Shown piece by piece: positions 9,150 to 17,641 of a stretch of DNA of 58,450 nucleotides (positions are counted from its first letter, which is position 1; each line of letters opens with the position of its first letter). The stretch comes from UBA2561 sp964577275 (GTDB taxonomy: Bacteria > Bacteroidota > Bacteroidia > Cytophagales > Thermoflexibacteraceae): positions 1 to 58,450 of the forward strand of contig CAZNYR010000010.1 of the NCBI GenBank assembly GCA_964577275.1, in the 5' to 3' direction. The notes under the pieces are model-generated. The model searched no databases and was not told the DNA's origin. It saw only the letters and a list, made by a program, of their open reading frames with translations. The position numbers and the translations under genes are program-made.

Positions 9150-9342
9150 GTTTGATAAAATAATTAATGTTTAATGCCGTCTTATATTTGTGGCTTTGTA
9201 ACGTCTTGGGTTACTGCTAAAATACGTTAAAAAATCAACAAGACCAACTCCAAACTCTACGAACTATTTTTTTTATGAAAAAAAAGTGATTTTGTTTAAT
9301 TTTTTGAATATCAAATTCAAACGAACTCAAACAAAATTCGAG

Positions 9343-9918
9343 TTAAAAGGGCGATTTATAGTTTGTTAAAAAGGTTTCCCATTCGGTATTTTGGTAATGC
9401 GAATCGCCAAAAAATTCGAGAATGGGGTGCAAATCTTGAGGTTGCTGATAGCCCGGTACAGGGGTAAGAAGTTGGAATTTTTCATCCAAAAATACAACGG
9501 TCGGATAGCTCATTTTTCCGTTTAGGAGTGCCGCCGCCAATTCGTGATAGCCCTTGTTACCTTGAGGCACAAATTTGAACGTATCTCCCTGAATTTCAAT
9601 ATCTTGTGTGTATTCCGCATCTAATTTGACGGCGTAATATTTATCATTCAAGAGTTGTGCTATTTTTTCGTTTTCAAAAGTAGTTTTATCCATTTTTTTG
9701 CACCAACCACACCAATCTGTATAAACATCAATAAAGATTTTGCGTGGTTCTTTCTTATTTTTTTCAAAGGCTTGTTCAATCGTAAGCCACGTAACTATCT
9801 TATTTTCAGGGGTTTTTAATGGGCTTTCGGATGTAGATTCGGATAGAGTTGCCGAAATCAAAATACCGCTGATAAGCGTAATGCCCAAAATGACGGCTAA
9901 ATATTTCATGTAATTCAT
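9343..9918 (-). CDS. Periplasmic/membrane-anchored thioredoxin-family protein
   Basis: The start chosen is the ATG at 9918 (MNYMKYLAV); an upstream ATG at 9963 would put a hydrophilic stretch before the signal sequence. Residues about 4-22 form a signal peptide or N-terminal anchor. The thioredoxin fold follows, with the active site DWCGWCKKM near residue 72 (Cys-Gly-Trp-Cys) and the conserved cis-proline in MSYPTVVFLD. This resembles the thiol-disulfide DUF255/thioredoxin_7-like proteins of Bacteroidota that act in the periplasm, probably as a reductase or isomerase. It is 191 residues long. The partner is not evident from its neighbours. Confidence 0.85.
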   Translation of the reverse strand: MNYMKYLAVILGITLISGILISATLSESTSESPLKTPENKIVTWLTIEQAFEKNKKEPRKIFIDVYTDWCGWCKKMDKTTFENEKIAQLLNDKYYAVKLDAEYTQDIEIQGDTFKFVPQGNKGYHELAAALLNGKMSYPTVVFLDEKFQLLTPVPGYQQPQDLHPILEFFGDSHYQNTEWETFLTNYKSPF

Positions 9919-10151
9919 GGTTATTTTATTTAATAAAAAATGATTTTTTAGTGCATCAAACAATTTTCAAATTTTTTTATATAAATAGCTGATTATCAAT
10001 AATATATGATTTTTTATTTTGTTTATTTCCCGAAATTTGGAACTTGCTACATTTTCAAAGTAACAAAAAAAATGAAAAAAAATCAGATAAACATAAAAAT
10101 TACTTGGAAGTTAGCTTACTGACCTTCATTTTTAAAATAGGGAAACTATCG

Positions 10152-10159
10152 TATCTTTG
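10152..10159 (+). promoter_or_regulatory. Putative -7 box of the FkbM methyltransferase gene
   Basis: TATCTTTG matches the Bacteroidota -7 consensus TAnnTTTG exactly and lies 24 bases before the ATG at 10184. No clear TTG is present at the -33 distance. It supports starting the gene at 10184, not at the in-frame TTG at 10157, which lies inside this box. Confidence 0.45.
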
Positions 10160-10183
10160 GTTTTTGCTGTAAAACATACACCC

Positions 10184-10930
10184 ATGAAATTAATCCATCA
10201 ATTAAAATATATGTATCGAGCGCATCGGTTTAAGCACAAAATTGACAGCGCAGAAATTAATTATTTGACAAAAAACTTACATAAGTCAGAAATTGCCATC
10301 GACATTGGCGCACACAAAGGCGGTTATCTCTATTGGATGCGCCAGCGTGTGGGCGCAACAGGTCAGATTTATGCGTTTGAACCACAACGTACACTTTTTC
10401 AGTATTTGGAGAAAACTATTTCTTTAATGAATTATCAAAATGTTACGCTCGAAAATCAAGGCATATCAACGGAAGATGGCAAGCTCAAATTTTATATTCC
10501 TAACACAAAACAAGGTACTTCGCCTGCGGCTCGCATTGATTTTTTGGAAAATGATATATCTGATTATCAAGAAGTTATGATAAAAGTAACTTCTTTAGAC
10601 ACGTATTTTTTTGACCGACAAATTTTTCCTAATTTCTTGAAAATTGATGTCGAAGGACACGAAAAAAATGTATTGTTGGGAGGTAGTCATTTGTTAGAAA
10701 TCTGTAAACCACGTATCATTATGGAATGTGAAAATCGACATTTATCTGACGGGGAAACGGTTTTGGATGTCTTTGAGGTATTGCTCAAACTAAATTATCG
10801 AGGATATTTTTTTGAAAACCAAACCTTAAAGCCTATCGAAGAGTTTGAAATCGACAAGCATCAACAAATTGCAGAAGGTAGATTTTGGGAAGCAAAAAAT
10901 TACGTAAATAACTTTATTTTTGAACCATAA
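10184..10930 (+). CDS. FkbM-family SAM-dependent methyltransferase
   Basis: The 248-residue product has the FkbM methyltransferase pattern: IDIGAHKGGYLYWM (SAM-binding motif I, near residue 41), IYAFEPQ (acidic motif II), the LDTYFF element, and FLKIDVEGHEKNVLLGG near residue 155. FkbM proteins O-methylate sugars or small molecules, often in polysaccharide biosynthesis. The acceptor here cannot be told from sequence. It has no signal peptide and is probably cytosolic. The following membrane-protein gene starts 4 bases after its stop and is probably co-transcribed. Confidence 0.88.
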   Translation: MKLIHQLKYMYRAHRFKHKIDSAEINYLTKNLHKSEIAIDIGAHKGGYLYWMRQRVGATGQIYAFEPQRTLFQYLEKTISLMNYQNVTLENQGISTEDGKLKFYIPNTKQGTSPAARIDFLENDISDYQEVMIKVTSLDTYFFDRQIFPNFLKIDVEGHEKNVLLGGSHLLEICKPRIIMECENRHLSDGETVLDVFEVLLKLNYRGYFFENQTLKPIEEFEIDKHQQIAEGRFWEAKNYVNNFIFEP

Positions 10931-10934
10931 CACC

Positions 10935-11327
10935 ATGAATATCAATAAATTAACGTTCAAACAATTATTTTTAATTGATGGAGTGGGTGCCATAGTTTCG
11001 GCGGTCATGCTGGGTTTGGTTTTGGTCGGAATACAGCACCTTATCGGAATGCCTATCCTGATGTTGTATCTTCTGGCGGGCATTGCCTTGCTATTTTCTT
11101 CATTTTCGCTGTCGTGTTTTTTTCTACCGATTTCTGACCGTAAACCGTACCTCAAAACGATTGCAATTCTTAATTTACTTTATTGTGGACTTACGGTGGG
11201 TTTATTGATACAACACGCTGATTTACTGACAGTTTGGGGTTTTTATTATTTTATTTCCGAAATTTGTATTGTATTCGTTTTGGGAATGATTGAACTAAAA
11301 ATTGCCAATCGCCCTACTCAAAATTAG
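10935..11327 (+). CDS. Small four-helix membrane protein of unknown function
   Basis: A 130-residue protein from the ATG at 10935; an upstream in-frame TTG at 10920 overlaps the previous gene. Four hydrophobic segments are visible: about residues 12-32, 39-62, 72-92 and 95-115. There are no conserved charged or cysteine motifs to suggest chemistry. The gene is just downstream of the FkbM gene. I do not recognise the family. Confidence 0.75.
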   Translation: MNINKLTFKQLFLIDGVGAIVSAVMLGLVLVGIQHLIGMPILMLYLLAGIALLFSSFSLSCFFLPISDRKPYLKTIAILNLLYCGLTVGLLIQHADLLTVWGFYYFISEICIVFVLGMIELKIANRPTQN

Positions 11328-11366
11328 ATGAAATAGGGCGAAATGATGATTTTTAAGAATTATATG

Positions 11367-12347
11367 TCATTTGTAAGATTTTCCCGAAGAACGTTCATTT
11401 TCTCGAGCTAAGTTTTCGAGCGTTTCGTAAGCCGAAATAATTTGTCTAACGAGTTTGTGCCGAACGACATCTTTTCCATCCAAAAACAAGACGGAAATTC
11501 CTTCGATATTTTTTAAGACCTGAATGGATTGAATCAAGCCTGATTTCTGATGATGTGGCAAATCAATCTGCGATTGGTCGCCCGTGATAATCATTTTGGA
11601 GTTTTGTCCCAGCCGTGTGAGCATCATTTTCATTTGCATCGCTGTCGTATTTTGTGCTTCATCCAACAAAATAAAGGCATTACTCAAGGTTCGCCCGCGC
11701 ATATATGCCAATGGAGCGATTTCGATAATATTTTTTTCGCGATAATATTTCAATTTTTCGGACGGAATCATGTCGTCCAACGCATCATAAATTGGGCGCA
11801 AATAAGGATCCACCTTATCTTGCATATCGCCGGGCAAAAATCCCAAACTTTCGCCCGCCTCTACGGCAGGACGCGTGATGATAATTTTGCGAACTTGTTT
11901 ATTTTTCAAGGCACGCACAGCCATTGCCGTGGCGATGTAGGTTTTGCCTGTGCCTGCGGGTCCGACCGCAAAAACTAAATCATTTTTGAGGACGGCTTCT
12001 ACCAGAAGTTTCTGATTGGGTGTTTTAGGCTTGATTATCAATCCTTTAACGCCATACAAAATGGTATCGTTATTGGCATTTTGCACCATGCTTGCCTCGT
12101 TATTGAGGTAGGCTTCGGTTTCATCAAGCGATAACTTACCAAAGCGGCGATAATGTTCAATTAATAAATTAACCGTTTCGTTAATTTTGATGATTTCCGT
12201 TGAATTTCCCTTCAGGCGCAATTCATTTCCACGGGAAACAATTTTGCATTGTGGAAATTGGTGTGCAACGGCTTTGATATTTTGATTCTCGACTCCCAAA
12301 AAATCAATTAAGGAAATATTTTCGAGAAGAATGATTTTTTCGACCAA
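11367..12347 (-). CDS. phoH: PhoH-family ATPase / predicted RNA helicase-nuclease
   Basis: The 326-residue cytosolic protein has an N-terminal KH-like region (residues 1-65) and a PhoH ATPase core. Walker A is GPAGTGKT at 129-136, Walker B is FILLDEAQN around 225-233, and sensor-like MIITGDQSQIDLP follows near 253. ITRPAVEAGESLGFLPGD (about 157-174) is diagnostic of the family. PhoH-like proteins (YbeZ type) work with the YbeY endoribonuclease in rRNA maturation; ybeY is not in this window. The gene lies downstream of the SPOR cluster on the same strand, 225 bases away, so co-transcription is uncertain. Confidence 0.93.
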   Translation of the reverse strand: MVEKIILLENISLIDFLGVENQNIKAVAHQFPQCKIVSRGNELRLKGNSTEIIKINETVNLLIEHYRRFGKLSLDETEAYLNNEASMVQNANNDTILYGVKGLIIKPKTPNQKLLVEAVLKNDLVFAVGPAGTGKTYIATAMAVRALKNKQVRKIIITRPAVEAGESLGFLPGDMQDKVDPYLRPIYDALDDMIPSEKLKYYREKNIIEIAPLAYMRGRTLSNAFILLDEAQNTTAMQMKMMLTRLGQNSKMIITGDQSQIDLPHHQKSGLIQSIQVLKNIEGISVLFLDGKDVVRHKLVRQIISAYETLENLARENERSSGKSYK

Positions 12348-12572
12348 ATGTTTTGCGATTTGAATTAAAAGGCTTTTTAACCTAAAAATAGTTCATAAAA
12401 GTTTTAAAACTTACATGATTCAAATATTGATACATAACCATTTTGAATGTGCAATTTACAAAAATAGGCGATGTAAATGAGATAGTCCCGATTTGAGCCA
12501 TAAATTTTTGTAAAAGACAGGCATACCATCAAAAAAATCTGTTTCATTGCTAAAATAAAGCAGATTTTTTGA

Positions 12573-13232
12573 TTAATTATCATCGACTCCAGCTTCTTTG
12601 CGGAGGCGTTCGATTTCTTCAGGCGTGAGTGCCTCGGTGATGTCAGTACGCACATTATCGACATAAGAAACAATCCACGCATCTTTTAAGCCCATTTCTC
12701 GGAGATGATTTTTGAAGTTTTGTGCCTCCCAATAATCCCGAAAATAGCCCAACGTATATTTGTATTTTCCGTCCACGATTTCTCGCCCTACCATATCCGA
12801 ATTTCCAGAGCTAACATCCACATCATCAGCCATATAGCTTACCTGTACCTTAAAAATGCGTCCTTTTTTGTAGTCGCCATCATCCTTTTCGGAGGTGGTG
12901 CTTTCCGAATTATTTTCCGTCCCTGCGTTGGGGTCGGCTAATAATTTATCCAATTCTTCTTGTAACGTTTTATTTTGTTTGTTCCGATAGGTTAATGATT
13001 CTTTGAGGCTTTCGAGTTGTCGAGATAGCCCTTCGTTTTGAGTAGGAAGAGCCTGAATGCCCTCGGTCATGTCCTTGAATTTGAGGGGTTTATCCATCAT
13101 TTTCTTTTTTCGAGCCTTCCATTTTTTCTCTTCTTTTTTGAGTTTTTCTTTCTCTTTCTTGGATTGGGCTTGCAAATTTGCGAGCATCCCGAAGGAAAAA
13201 CATAAGGTCAAAATCATGAGTATATTTCGCAT
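12573..13232 (-). CDS. Secreted coiled-coil protein with C-terminal SPOR-like domain (paralogue 1)
   Basis: A 219-residue protein. A signal peptide spans residues 1-22 (ending NLQAQS). A very Lys/Glu-rich stretch (25-45) leads into a predicted coiled coil (about 60-95), an acidic Ser/Thr linker, and a SPOR-like domain near 125-190: FKVQVSYMADD at the first strand, then YTLGYFRDYWEAQNFKNHL. SPOR domains bind peptidoglycan denuded of stem peptides, and this strand/helix order fits. It is the last of three tandem paralogues (with 13314-13973 and 14067-14735) that share the layout and the GYFR/GCFR core. Such proteins are sometimes labelled ezrin/radixin/moesin-like, a coiled-coil resemblance only. 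Role unknown; a periplasmic location is inferred. Confidence 0.75.
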   Translation of the reverse strand: MRNILMILTLCFSFGMLANLQAQSKKEKEKLKKEEKKWKARKKKMMDKPLKFKDMTEGIQALPTQNEGLSRQLESLKESLTYRNKQNKTLQEELDKLLADPNAGTENNSESTTSEKDDGDYKKGRIFKVQVSYMADDVDVSSGNSDMVGREIVDGKYKYTLGYFRDYWEAQNFKNHLREMGLKDAWIVSYVDNVRTDITEALTPEEIERLRKEAGVDDN

Positions 13233-13313
13233 AAGGTTTTTGATTTTTATGTATTAAACAAATAAAATTTTAACGTATTTTTCAAATAAAATGACATCAA
13301 ACGCACTTGACTT

Positions 13314-13973
13314 TTACCAATCATCGCCCGAATCTTCTGTATCGGATTCCGATTCGGTAGGCTGTTCGGAAGCGGCTTGTATTTGCTGTGCATCGCTACG
13401 TTTTCCGTCCTTATAAAGCACCACATACAGGTCAGAAACTTTAATATTTTTGAGTTGGTCATGGAAAATAAAGGCTTGCTCTCTATCCCGAAAACAACCC
13501 AGCGAATAGACCAATCTGCCATCAGTATCTTCTTCGAGGCGATAGGCTTTGCCTTCCTCACGAAATGAACCGTTAATCTGTTGAGTAACACCGATTTGTA
13601 CTTTGAAAACCATGCCTTGACAATGGCTACTTTTCTCGGTAATATCCGATTCGTTCGCATCCGTATCCATGACTTTTCCTTGTCGTTCTGCTTTGATAGA
13701 ATCAATCTGTTTTCGTAAATTTTGAGCCTGCGTATCTTGGATGTCCAGTTGGGCGGCAATGGCTTTGATTTCCGAATGAAGTTTGCCCTCTTCTCGTTTG
13801 AGTTGGCTATACTCGTCCGATACTTTTTTGAGTTCCAGAGGCGGTGTTTTTTTTAGTTTTTGTTTCCAAATTTTTTCTTCTTTGGCTTTGTCCATCTCCG
13901 TATTTTCCTGTGCGAATGATTGCTTCGATATTAATAAAACTAATAACAAGAAATATACTATTTTAGTGTTCAT
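13314..13973 (-). CDS. Secreted coiled-coil protein with C-terminal SPOR-like domain (paralogue 2)
   Basis: The start is placed at the ATG at 13973, which begins directly with a signal peptide (MNTKIVYFLLLVLLISKQSFA). Upstream in-frame ATGs at 13997 and 14054 would precede the signal with charged or overlapping sequence. From here the protein is 219 residues, the same length as paralogue 1. A Lys-rich segment precedes a coiled coil (about 45-90), then a SPOR-like domain (about 115-180): VFKVQIGV, then LVYSLGCFRDREQAFIFHDQL. The C-terminal tail is Ser/Glu/Asp-rich and ends in DDW; paralogue 3 ends in EEDW. The 81-base gap to paralogue 1 suggests one transcript. Confidence 0.75.
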   Translation of the reverse strand: MNTKIVYFLLLVLLISKQSFAQENTEMDKAKEEKIWKQKLKKTPPLELKKVSDEYSQLKREEGKLHSEIKAIAAQLDIQDTQAQNLRKQIDSIKAERQGKVMDTDANESDITEKSSHCQGMVFKVQIGVTQQINGSFREEGKAYRLEEDTDGRLVYSLGCFRDREQAFIFHDQLKNIKVSDLYVVLYKDGKRSDAQQIQAASEQPTESESDTEDSGDDW

Positions 13974-14066
13974 TTTCTTAACGGTTTGTTTTAACATATC
14001 GAAAGCTAAAGCATATTTCAAACCAAACTCATTGACAGATAAGGATTCTGGCAAAAAAATTGCCTA

Positions 14067-14735
14067 TTACCAATCCTCTTCCACAGGCTCATAGCCTGTC
14101 GCAGGGGCTGCCTCTTCGCGCAGTTTATACAAAGCGTCCTTGAGTTCGATGCGATTATTGTCTTGATAGGCTTCGACTTTGGCTTCTTTGAGTCCTAAGC
14201 CACGCAATACGCGTTTGAAATTATCGGCATCTTCATAAACTCGAAAATAACCCAACGTATATTTGAGCGTGCCATCTTGGTCTTGTTCGGCGGCATACTT
14301 TTTGTCGCCTTCCTTGAAGTCGCTTTTGATTTGTTTGAGTGCGCCTACTTGCACCTTGAAAACCAATCCTTTATCAAAATCGCCGTTTCCCATCGCACTT
14401 TTTTCGTTCTCTTCGGTTGCCATGTTTTTGCCCGAACGTTCGTCAGTAATCGAATCAATTTGCTGACGTAAATTCATCGCAATTTTTTCTTTGTCGTCCA
14501 GTTCAGTGGCGATTCCCTTCATTTCACTACGCATTTTTGCGCCTGCTCGTGATAATTCTTGGTACTTTTGATAGGTATCCCTGAAGGCGAGTGCATCCAT
14601 CGTTTTGAGCTTTTTTTTCCACACTTTTTCGAGTGCTTTGCGCTCCTTTTCGGGCATTTTTTTATAGTCGGCTTGTCCGAAAGTTCCCAAAATACTGATG
14701 CAAAATACAGATAAAATACAAAGTAGATGTTTCAT
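14067..14735 (-). CDS. Secreted coiled-coil protein with C-terminal SPOR-like domain (paralogue 3)
   Basis: A 222-residue protein, first of the three paralogues in transcription order. The signal peptide is residues 1-20. The sequence EKERKALEKVWKKKLKTM follows, then a coiled coil (about 50-90, with IATELDDKEKIAMNLRQQI closely matching IAAQLDIQDTQAQNLRKQI in paralogue 2). The SPOR-like domain at about 125-190 carries VFKVQVGALKQ and LKYTLGYFRVYEDADNFKRV. The VQVGAL start is the classic SPOR strand, which makes this copy the best evidence for the domain in the other two. Confidence 0.78.
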   Translation of the reverse strand: MKHLLCILSVFCISILGTFGQADYKKMPEKERKALEKVWKKKLKTMDALAFRDTYQKYQELSRAGAKMRSEMKGIATELDDKEKIAMNLRQQIDSITDERSGKNMATEENEKSAMGNGDFDKGLVFKVQVGALKQIKSDFKEGDKKYAAEQDQDGTLKYTLGYFRVYEDADNFKRVLRGLGLKEAKVEAYQDNNRIELKDALYKLREEAAPATGYEPVEEDW

Positions 14736-14959
14736 GATTTAATCAATTACGTAATTAAAATACATTTTTTATTTATAAATATAAATATATAACTCAAGTA
14801 AGTTTTGATTATATATTTAAATAATAATCTTATAATATTCAAAAGATTATGAAGATTTCTTGTGCTTTATTTCCAAGGAAAACAAGCAAACCCCCCAAAA
14901 CAATTCCACATCGTGCCAGATAAAACGTAGTTTTTTGTGGATGAGAATTATTTTACGAC

Positions 14960-16210
14960 TTATTTTCGGACTAAACTTTTGGCAAGTTCCTCTAATTCAA
15001 AAATATTGATACTGGTTTTGATACGATTGATGCTTTCTTTGCTGTTTTTGTTTAACTTATCAATCATGTCTTGTGCCTTTTTGTCATCTTGACTTAGCTT
15101 GAGTTGAATCGCTAATTGCATGACCTTAACGGTTTCCTCGTTATGTGTTTCGAGCATAATCAGATAGCGCGTATAAAGATTATAAAATTCTTTGTACATC
15201 GAAATTACGTCTTCGATTCGACTATTCATAATCTCTAACTTGGTGTTACTGAGCATCTTCTCGTAATCTACGCCTCGCACGCCTGCATGATGTGTCTTGA
15301 GGCGGTCGAGATAACTTTGAATGTTTCGGCTGTTATAAATTCGGAAAATTCGATTCAGATAATCGCCACTTGATTCACCTTCTTTTTGTTCGGGTGTTTC
15401 AAATGCGACTTCCTTGGCATTCAACAAAACGAAATCTTTGAGGTTATTTTGTAGATTACTAATCAAGACATTAAAATCTTTCGTATTGACCTGAAATCCC
15501 GTATTTGCCTCGTTCAATTTGGTGTAATACATCGTATAGCCACCTAATTCATTTTTGAACTTAATCAAATCTTCCGAATCAATATTTTTGTCTTTTGCGC
15601 TGAACGAAGCCACGAAACTTACTAATTGAGTCCCGATACTGACCACAGGCGCAACGGCTGGAATGCCCTGAACGATAGGACTTTGGAGCAAGGCATTGGC
15701 ATAATTTAATAGCTTGCTTTTATCAGCACTTTTGCGAGGTTTGATGTGTTGCGTTAATAATTCTTTGACCTTATCCTGAAACGAAAAACCCATGCTTGCA
15801 TCCGTAGGATTATTGAGCTGTGTGATGACAGATTGATAGCTTTGTGCCTGATTTAGAGCATCTAACGTATTGATGCGGCGGTTCAGTTCGATAAATAAAT
15901 CCGCCCCATTGAGCATATTATTTTCGATAATATCATAATTACCTTTGGCGGTCATTGCCATTTTGGTTGTCAGGGCATCGGCTCGACTTTTGACCCGTTC
16001 CAAATCCAGATTAATTTTTTCAAAATCTTTGGAAGATGACCTGACCGAATCCTGTAAATGCAAAATCGTCAAGCTATCCGCCTTGCGGAGTTCTTGTAAT
16101 GTTTGAAGAACTTTTTGCAATTCATCAAGTTGTTTTTGAACTTCATCATCTTGAGCTTGCGCCGTAAGTCCCAAGCCAAAGATTAATATAAAAAGCAATA
16201 ATTTTTTCAT
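14960..16210 (-). CDS. Secreted all-helical protein with a central hydrophobic segment, unknown function
   Basis: A 416-residue protein with a clear signal peptide (residues 1-19, cleavage after TAQA). Nearly all of the rest is predicted helical, with heptad-like coiled-coil stretches at about 22-85 and 215-265 and long helices to the end. In the middle, residues about 173-204 form an uncharged hydrophobic stretch rich in Ala, Val, Ile, Pro and Ser. A soluble helical bundle that buries one hydrophobic hairpin is seen in alpha-pore-forming toxins of the ClyA/Hbl type, but I see no sequence identity to them and propose this only as a fold idea. It is followed by the SPOR trio and preceded by gmhA (21 bases away) on the same strand. 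Confidence 0.7.
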   Translation of the reverse strand: MKKLLLFILIFGLGLTAQAQDDEVQKQLDELQKVLQTLQELRKADSLTILHLQDSVRSSSKDFEKINLDLERVKSRADALTTKMAMTAKGNYDIIENNMLNGADLFIELNRRINTLDALNQAQSYQSVITQLNNPTDASMGFSFQDKVKELLTQHIKPRKSADKSKLLNYANALLQSPIVQGIPAVAPVVSIGTQLVSFVASFSAKDKNIDSEDLIKFKNELGGYTMYYTKLNEANTGFQVNTKDFNVLISNLQNNLKDFVLLNAKEVAFETPEQKEGESSGDYLNRIFRIYNSRNIQSYLDRLKTHHAGVRGVDYEKMLSNTKLEIMNSRIEDVISMYKEFYNLYTRYLIMLETHNEETVKVMQLAIQLKLSQDDKKAQDMIDKLNKNSKESINRIKTSINIFELEELAKSLVRK

Positions 16211-16231
16211 CGTATTTTTTTGGGTTTATGT

Positions 16232-16804
16232 TTAAAATAGTTTTTGTTCAATTAATAAAATAAAAATATGAATAATTTTGATATGAATTTCTTGGATGCG
16301 GTCGGCGTATCCGAAATGTGGCACAATAATTTCGACATCGCCTTTGCCTTTGAGTTTGCCACCATCTTTGCCGAGCAGAAGAATGGTTTTCATGCGTTTT
16401 TTTTGGGCAGATTCGACCGCCTGTAAAATATTTTTGGAATTGCCGCTTGTGCTGATACCCAGCAAAATATCACCCTCCAGTCCCACGCCATCAATGAAGC
16501 GCGAAAATACGTAGTCATATCCATAATCATTGGATACGCAGGAAATATGCGAGGCATCCGAAATGGCAATCGCAGGCAGAGCAGGTCGATTTTCGCGATA
16601 ACGTCCTGTGAGTTCTTCGGCAAAGTGCATCGCATCGCAATGCGAGCCACCATTTCCGCAGGCTAAAACCTTCTTTTCCTGCCCAAAGGCATTGACCATC
16701 AGATTTGCGCCCGCCTCAATACGTTTGATATGTTCCTGATTTTCAAGGAATTGTGTCAGAACATTTCGTGCCTCCGAAAGTTCATCCCGAATCATTTGTT
16801 CCAT
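16232..16804 (-). CDS. gmhA: Sedoheptulose-7-phosphate isomerase (phosphoheptose isomerase)
   Basis: The 190-residue SIS-domain enzyme converts sedoheptulose 7-phosphate to D-glycero-D-manno-heptose 7-phosphate, the first step of ADP-heptose synthesis for LPS core or S-layer glycans. The start is the ATG at 16804 (MEQMIRDELSEAR); an earlier in-frame ATG at 16870 would add a 22-residue tail absent from the family. Signatures are ACGNGGSHCDAMHFAEEL, GRYRENRPALPAIA, LLGISTSGNSKNI and the C-terminal EIHIKIIHIFILLIEQ helix with family-specific His and Glu. Length agrees with E. coli GmhA (192). It is divergent from recO. Confidence 0.93.
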   Translation of the reverse strand: MEQMIRDELSEARNVLTQFLENQEHIKRIEAGANLMVNAFGQEKKVLACGNGGSHCDAMHFAEELTGRYRENRPALPAIAISDASHISCVSNDYGYDYVFSRFIDGVGLEGDILLGISTSGNSKNILQAVESAQKKRMKTILLLGKDGGKLKGKGDVEIIVPHFGYADRIQEIHIKIIHIFILLIEQKLF

Positions 16805-16951
16805 TTGTGGTGCGTTAAAATTAGTAGGATTGCATTTGGTAAAAGTATCAAATTTTGTGCTTTTGGACAAAAAAAAAGAGCAAACCCAAAAATTATACGT
16901 GCAAAAATGTATTTTTACAGTTTATATTTCTTGGGGACAGGTAAAAAATTC

Positions 16952-17638
16952 ATGCTTTATAAAACAAAAGGAATCGTCCTTAATTTTGTAAAATATCGAG
17001 AAACATCCATCATTGTTAAGATATTTACCGAAAAATTTGGGTTAAAATCCTACATCGTCAATAGCGTCCGAACGGCGAAAGGAAAAGGCTCTAAAGTCGC
17101 TCTTTTTCAGCCTTTTACGCTCTTGGATTTGGTGGTTTATAATCGCAAAAATAGGAGTCTTCATCGTATTTCCGAGATGCGTGTAAATTATCCTTTTCAG
17201 TCCATTCCATATCACATGACCAAGAGTACGATTTGTCTTTTTCTGACCGAAATTTTGTCCAAATCTGTGCAGGAAGAAGAGGGTAATTCTGAAGAATTAT
17301 TTGATTTTCTGGAAAATAGCATTCATTTTCTGGACGAGGCAAGCCTCCATTTTGAAAATTTTCACGTACAATTTTTGATAAAATGGAGTCGTTTCTTGGG
17401 CGTATCCATGCCTTCCGCCCAAGAAACCGAAATGCAATTAGCCGAACACAAAATCCTGTACATTCCAGAAAAAACCAAGATGTATCTAAACCAATTTATT
17501 TCGGCAGAATATGGCGAAATTCTGACCCTGCCTTCCGCCATTCGGAGTGAAATTCTGGATTATATCCTCAAATTTTATGCCTTGCATCTGGATAATTTCA
17601 ATGACATCAAATCGTTGGATATTCTCCGAATGCTCTAA
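16952..17638 (+). CDS. recO: DNA repair protein RecO
   Basis: The 228-residue recombination mediator loads RecA onto SSB-coated DNA with RecR. The start is the ATG at 16952 (MLYKTKGIVLNFVKYRETS), the normal RecO N-terminus; the frame is open much further upstream but overlaps gmhA. The N-terminal OB fold spans about 1-80 (with KGSKVALFQPFTLLDLVVY), followed by the helical domain. The zinc-binding cysteines of some RecO proteins are absent, as in other Bacteroidota. It ends 3 bases before the convergent pcm gene. Confidence 0.92.
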   Translation: MLYKTKGIVLNFVKYRETSIIVKIFTEKFGLKSYIVNSVRTAKGKGSKVALFQPFTLLDLVVYNRKNRSLHRISEMRVNYPFQSIPYHMTKSTICLFLTEILSKSVQEEEGNSEELFDFLENSIHFLDEASLHFENFHVQFLIKWSRFLGVSMPSAQETEMQLAEHKILYIPEKTKMYLNQFISAEYGEILTLPSAIRSEILDYILKFYALHLDNFNDIKSLDILRML

Positions 17639-17641
17639 TTT

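Noticed and set aside
9183..9190. Exact plus-strand TATATTTG -7 box
   Set aside because: Both flanking genes are on the minus strand, so no plus-strand gene could use it; in AT-rich DNA such 8-mers occur by chance.
12404..12682. 92-codon minus-strand frame overlapping the end of the first SPOR gene
   Set aside because: It overlaps a real gene in another frame and looks like random translation.
12573..14735. Ezrin/radixin/moesin homology of the SPOR trio
   Set aside because: The similarity is low-complexity coiled coil; the informative part is the SPOR-like C-terminus.
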